Assembly (NCBI GenBank): GCA_008694505.1
Contig: VZDJ01000046.1
Location: 558,388-622,387 of the forward strand
Length of the DNA stretch: 64,000 nt
Reading direction: 5' to 3'
Source of the DNA: Cyanoderma ruficeps
Taxonomy: Eukaryota; Chordata; Aves; Passeriformes; Timaliidae
The position numbers and the translations under genes were made by a program. Shown here piece by piece: positions 59,769-64,000 of the stretch (position 1 is its first letter; every line of letters starts with the position of its first letter). The notes below the pieces were generated by a model. It worked only from the letters and a program-made list of their open reading frames with translations, searched no databases and was not told the DNA's origin.

Positions 59769-59961
59769 GACCACAGCCCACACCTCGTGCTCTTCAACGC
59801 GTCTCGACCCACACCTTCTCTGTGATGGGGCAGAGGCTGCTTATCTTTATTTTGCAGGTGAGGAGCAGAAGCACAGAGAAGCCAGAAGATGATTTTGGTT
59901 TTTTTTTTAACCACCTGGCTTTGGTCTCCTAAAATCGAGGTGTTGAGTCTCTTGCTGCCCT

Positions 59962-60040
59962 CTGGAGGGGCAGATGGAGTTCTGGAGGGGCAGATGGAGT
60001 TCTGGAGGGGCAGATGGAGTTCTGGAGGGGCAGATGGAGA
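59962..60040. repeat. 20-bp tandem repeat, four copies
   Basis: Unit CTGGAGGGGCAGATGGAGTT, three perfect copies and a fourth ending AGA. Confidence 0.95.
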
Positions 60041-61247
60041 TGTCTCACTCTGCAAAAGCCGCTCAAGTGAGGCTGATGTGCCACACCAGGAGTTAAAGTC
60101 TCACTCTACCCCCAACATCAGTGGGATAAATCGCTTTCCAGACAATCAGACCTCTCTAATTAATTGCAGAAGGTGCAAGATTACTTTGGATTAGAGATTA
60201 AATTTTTGGTAAATCATGTGAGATGGGTCCCACAGCAAATAACTGCCCCAGCGTTGCTCTTGCATCACAGGGATTGAATCCCCACATCCCAAGGGCCGAG
60301 CCCACCCTTGTAAGATGCTTTTTGCCAATATTTGATCCACTTATTGGGTAGGGAATGGGTCTTGCAACACGCTGGACTTACAGCCTGTGCTCTCCGGAGC
60401 CTTCCATCCGTATCCTTAGGGATTGTACAAATGATTGCAGCAGGAAAAGGCCCCTCGGGTTCATTCTGAGCATAGCTTGATGAGATAAGGCTCAGCCCAC
60501 GTCACAGATGGGAGGCTGCAAACCCTTCACCACCACAGGGCACGGTCTAATCTACAGACTTCGCTTGTCTGATCTCTCCTAATTTTTACTAATCTAGATG
60601 AGAAGAGGATCTTGTGTACCCAGAAGCACATTTCTCTGCTCTGGTCGTATCAGATGGCCCAGTAAAAGACATTCCCCCCTCTCCACAAATTCTTGAGTGG
60701 CCTTTATCCATTGTAGGGTTGATTTTCTCCTGCATTTATGGAGCATCTTTCAGTCCGAGATGAGGGGCTGGGCCAATTTCCCCAACAATACTTGACTGGA
60801 GGGAACATCCTCACACTTCTCTCCTTAAAAATAAGATTATTTATTTTCCATCAAACTGGGAGAAGCCATGTAGAGATCACTCCTCTGGGGCAGTTGATAC
60901 GAGGGCTCTGTGGCTCAGAAATGCTGCCTGAACATGTGTTATTTGTTTTTATCATTCCCCGTGGGCCATACGTGGTCAAAAATCCAGAATCAGCACCTCT
61001 ACCACAGACAGGATGGATATTTCTGCAGGCAGGTCAGTGCCAAGCAGTGGGAGCCAGTTTCCCTGTGGAGCCAAAAGCCTTAAAAGCATTTTAAACCCAG
61101 GGCAGAACAGGCACGTGGAGGGAACTGAGCCACACGAAAGACAGTGCTTGGCCAGAAGTAACAGGGTGGGGGAATTAATGAGAAGGTGGCAATTTCTGAG
61201 AAACCCAGATACACCCCAGAGCTCAGGCCTCGGGTTTGGTTTCTCAC
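60041..61247. other. Intergenic DNA without recognised features
   Basis: Unique sequence of average composition. No exon or repeat recognised. Confidence 0.4.
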
Positions 61248-61909
61248 CCGAGGTTCAAGTTTTTAAAAGTCCTTGGCTCTCTAAAAGCTCTGAGCCACGT
61301 CGCAAGAGAAAAAGTGGAGTCTTCAAGGCCTTGTTTTCAGGTTTTTGGTGTTGTTTATTATTTGGTATCTCAGAGATTTCTCCCCTCCCAGCCAAGGTCT
61401 GAGCAGTGGCTGGACACGAGGCCACTGCCTGCCCGTGGGGCGTTGCTTTGCTCTTACACAGAGAGTTCCGTGTCCACTATTTACAATTTTGTGCCAATGT
61501 GCAGCACCTGTACTAGAAGGGTCATTTCTACCTTGGCCCAACCCCCTCAAACTCCTCGGTGTCATCACCACATCAGGAGATGGAGGACGAGGAAGAAGGA
61601 GAGGGACTTAGGGCAACACCCTGAATCCTCCATCTTGTCCCCCTCACTCACCTCCATTCTAAGAACCCCAAAACTACAAAATTTCTCACCCCGTGCTGTG
61701 CTAAACTACTGTTTTCACACCTTTGTGGTTTGTAATTCCTCTCTCAGTGTTGGAAGCCTCTCCCATGGACTAAAATCAAACCCAGTGTCTTCCTGGGCTC
61801 TGTGCCAAGGTCTCCAACCCCCCTGGACCGGCTCTACACCCCCTGTCCAGGGTTCAAACTGCCTTCCTCGGGTCCCAGGTCATCCAAAGGGATGCCCTGG
61901 ACTCCGACA
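61248..61909 (-). mobile_element. LTR family D element, copy 2
   Basis: Reverse-complement partner of 13976-14635. On its own sense strand it starts TGTCGGAGTCCAGGGC, has CAAATAATAAACAAC (poly(A)-like), and continues to GCGACGTGGCTCAGAGC. Homology spans about 640 bp with moderate divergence. No retroviral coding sequence nearby. Confidence 0.65.
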
Positions 61910-64000
61910 CTCAGGGGCACAGATTTTGTTCACAGGTGACCTGCTGGCATCTGAAATGTTTATCTTGGGGACTGCAACAACTTCTGTGTGAGGTGTGCTC
62001 AACCTGTGCCTGATCTGAACTGGCAGGATGAGTCCCACCTCCCGTCTGAGAAGAGAGGTCACCTGAGGGAGGATTGGTGTCACCACCACTCCCGCAGTTC
62101 TGGATTAAGCTCCGAATTTTGGCTTCCTTTGTAATCAAAGTGGCGTAAAATTTTATACAAAGCAATTCTTCCACCCAGAGATACCTGCAAGAGCTGAGAT
62201 CCTTGTGAAGGAGCCTCTCACCCCCTTGTCTGGTGAGAGAGACAAGGTGGGGCGGATCGTGCTGGACAAAGTATTTTAGTAAAATACATTTTAAGGAGGA
62301 ATACTCTATTCTCTATTTTTCCCATGTGATGCTGCAGATGAGACCATGATCTGAGCACAGCATTAATGTGGCCTTGTCACCTCTGACCCTCTTTATGTCA
62401 GATATCTCTGCACGTCACCATGTGCTGTTCTACACATAGCAGCGTTTTAGTTGCCAAACAGCCAGCGCTTTCCTCAACGGGGTAATTCATCTGGAATAAA
62501 ATCCCTTTCCTCTGGAGTAGTGACACCGTAGAAAGCTAATTCCAAAATAGCTATTCTGGTCACATTTGCCACGAAGACAAGTCCTAAGGAGATGTAAAAA
62601 CTGGCACCACAGACCTCGGCGTCGTGTCCCCTGTAGAGAATTTCTCAAGGAATGTCTATTGTCCCGCTTGCCTCTGACTGAGAGATGATAAAAAAAAAAA
62701 CCCGAGGAGCTGAGGGGAGCACAGAAAGGAAAAGCTCTGCTGTCTCCAGCGTTCCACGTCGCATGGGAAATCTGGGCTCTTTTCTGGCAAATGTATTTTA
62801 ATTACCTCCTTTTGTTTGCAGGACCGTCTCGTGTAGCGCTGCCCTTGCCAGGCAGCCCAACAACCTCTCCAGGCATTTCTCTGCCAAAATTATCAGATCT
62901 CTTTAAACACCGTGGCATCTCGAGAAATAATCCGTGCTGGATCCATGCAATTGATTTTCTGAGTTTTGAGTCCTCACGGGAATGTTTCTCCAACCTGGTT
63001 CTGAGCGCTAAAAAACCAGGGAAGAGGTTTTGTTTCTTTTCAGCTCATTTATCACGTGGCTGAGAATGTAAACGTGAGGGAAAGTCCAGATACGGAAGGT
63101 CTGCTTAAATTGTAATAACCAAGAAAAAAAACAGGCAAAAAAGCAGCAATAATTCAGCAGGGCACACAAAGTTATGCCCAAAAATAAATGAAAATCCTGT
63201 TTGTTCATCCTGATGCTGATGTAGGTAGAGGAGACACCTTCAATAATTCTTGTCCAGTGAACACTGCAAACAAATGTATGTGAGAGTGTTGGAATAAAAC
63301 TCTTATTAAACTTTTTAAAATGAAACTTATTAAACTTTTTCTAAGGCTATCCAAAACCTTTTTTTACATTGTAAAGAGGTCTAAAAATGCTGTCAATGAA
63401 ATCTCTACTAACTCTGGCCGTAACGACTGTGCAATAGTGATGGCATTAAGATTTGTAACCAAAGAAAAAAAAATCATCTGGCAAATTCTCTTTGCCAAAT
63501 TGTCATCCTTAACCAGAGCCTACCTCAGGGAAAGTAGTCAGAGGCTCAGTGCAAGGAGGACACCTTTCTGGAGTAGAATTGATTCCAGGGAAATTCAGGA
63601 GGATCCAAAACAAAAAACCACATTTGTGTGAATGAACAGATGAAAAATTTCTATCTGGGGCTTATTCACTCATGGACTAGGCACAAATGAAAAAGAAAGA
63701 GGAAGATTTGTTGGATTATTTCTGCTGGGACTGCCAAGGGTTTATTGCTGCCCTTGCTTCTGCATTCCGTTTTTCCAGGATGGTCCTTGCGCCTGGAGCG
63801 GCTCTGCTGGGTTCAGAAGGAACCTTGCAGGAGTGAGGATCACCTGTGGCAAGGTGGCCCAAAAAAAAGCTCTGATCCTGCAGCCATCTCCAGGGCAGGG
63901 ACCTTTCATTTTTAAATTGTTAATGAAGGGACGTTCGCACCACCGGCAGCCGCCACCCACCTCTTTAACAAGCTGAACTGTGAAATTGGATCCTTCCCGT
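61910..64000. other. Intergenic DNA to the window edge
   Basis: AT-rich, repeat-poor sequence, e.g. GTATTTTAGTAAAATACATT near 62270 and TAAAATGAAACTTATTAAAC near 63316. No gene, RNA or mobile element recognised. The next gene expected from human synteny (ARF1) is not in view. Confidence 0.4.

Noticed and set aside
61236..61991. 251-codon plus-strand frame
   Set aside because: It covers the LTR family D element in antisense and is not a viral or host protein.
1..64000. An undescribed multi-gene system
   Set aside because: Apart from WNT3A exons, no conserved coding sequence was found on either strand; the remaining signals are repeats or candidate regulatory DNA.

Overview
The window is vertebrate nuclear DNA, almost certainly from a bird. 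The evidence is about twenty CR1 retroposon pieces with the avian 3' end (copies ending in ATTCTRTG-like octamers), short solo-LTR-like elements with TATA boxes and poly(A) signals, no mammalian Alu or L1, and a Wnt protein that reads like the chicken orthologue. Six isolated N characters (2516, 10733, 13576, 26368, 36133, 42067), mostly in low-complexity tracts, suggest a draft assembly.

I can support one protein-coding gene: WNT3A on the + strand. Exon 2 (2998-3239), exon 3 (38284-38549) and exon 4 (41445-41924) have canonical splice sites and compatible phases (2, 1, 0). They encode residues 25-352 if the missing first exon supplies the usual 24-residue signal peptide and Trp-Trp end, which gives the standard 352-residue length. 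The mature region has 24 cysteines, the lipid-acceptor serine at position 209 and N-glycosylation sequons at 87 and 298. Exon 1 and the promoter lie left of position 1. The window therefore opens in intron 1, carries a 35-kb intron 2 and a 2.9-kb intron 3, and ends in more than 20 kb of 3' UTR and intergenic DNA.

Layout. 1-2997: intron 1, with an inverted pair of 297-bp LTR-like elements set in a minisatellite, and a (GGAAA)n tract. 3240-38283: intron 2, with CR1 copies, LTR pieces, several minisatellites, CpG-rich patches near 11, 21 and 33.7 kb, and AT-rich low-repeat segments that look like candidate regulatory DNA (best at 6.8-7.35 kb). 38550-41444: intron 3. 41925 onward: A/T-rich 3' UTR with AATAAA hexamers at 41920, 42095, 42496 and 42530, and a second, distal 3'-end-like segment at 49.4-49.85 kb. 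The rest is intergenic, with a 500-bp minisatellite at 52.4 kb, an LTR at 61.2-61.9 kb and little else.

No other gene, tRNA, rRNA or CRISPR array is visible. All other long open frames come from repeats or antisense of exon 4. I found no convincing new molecular system. The items most worth a second look are structural: direct duplicates on either side of exon 2, two inverted repeat pairs, a triple copy of a near-palindromic 30-mer, a perfect DR1 nuclear-receptor site, and a poly(A) hexamer overlapping the WNT3A stop codon.
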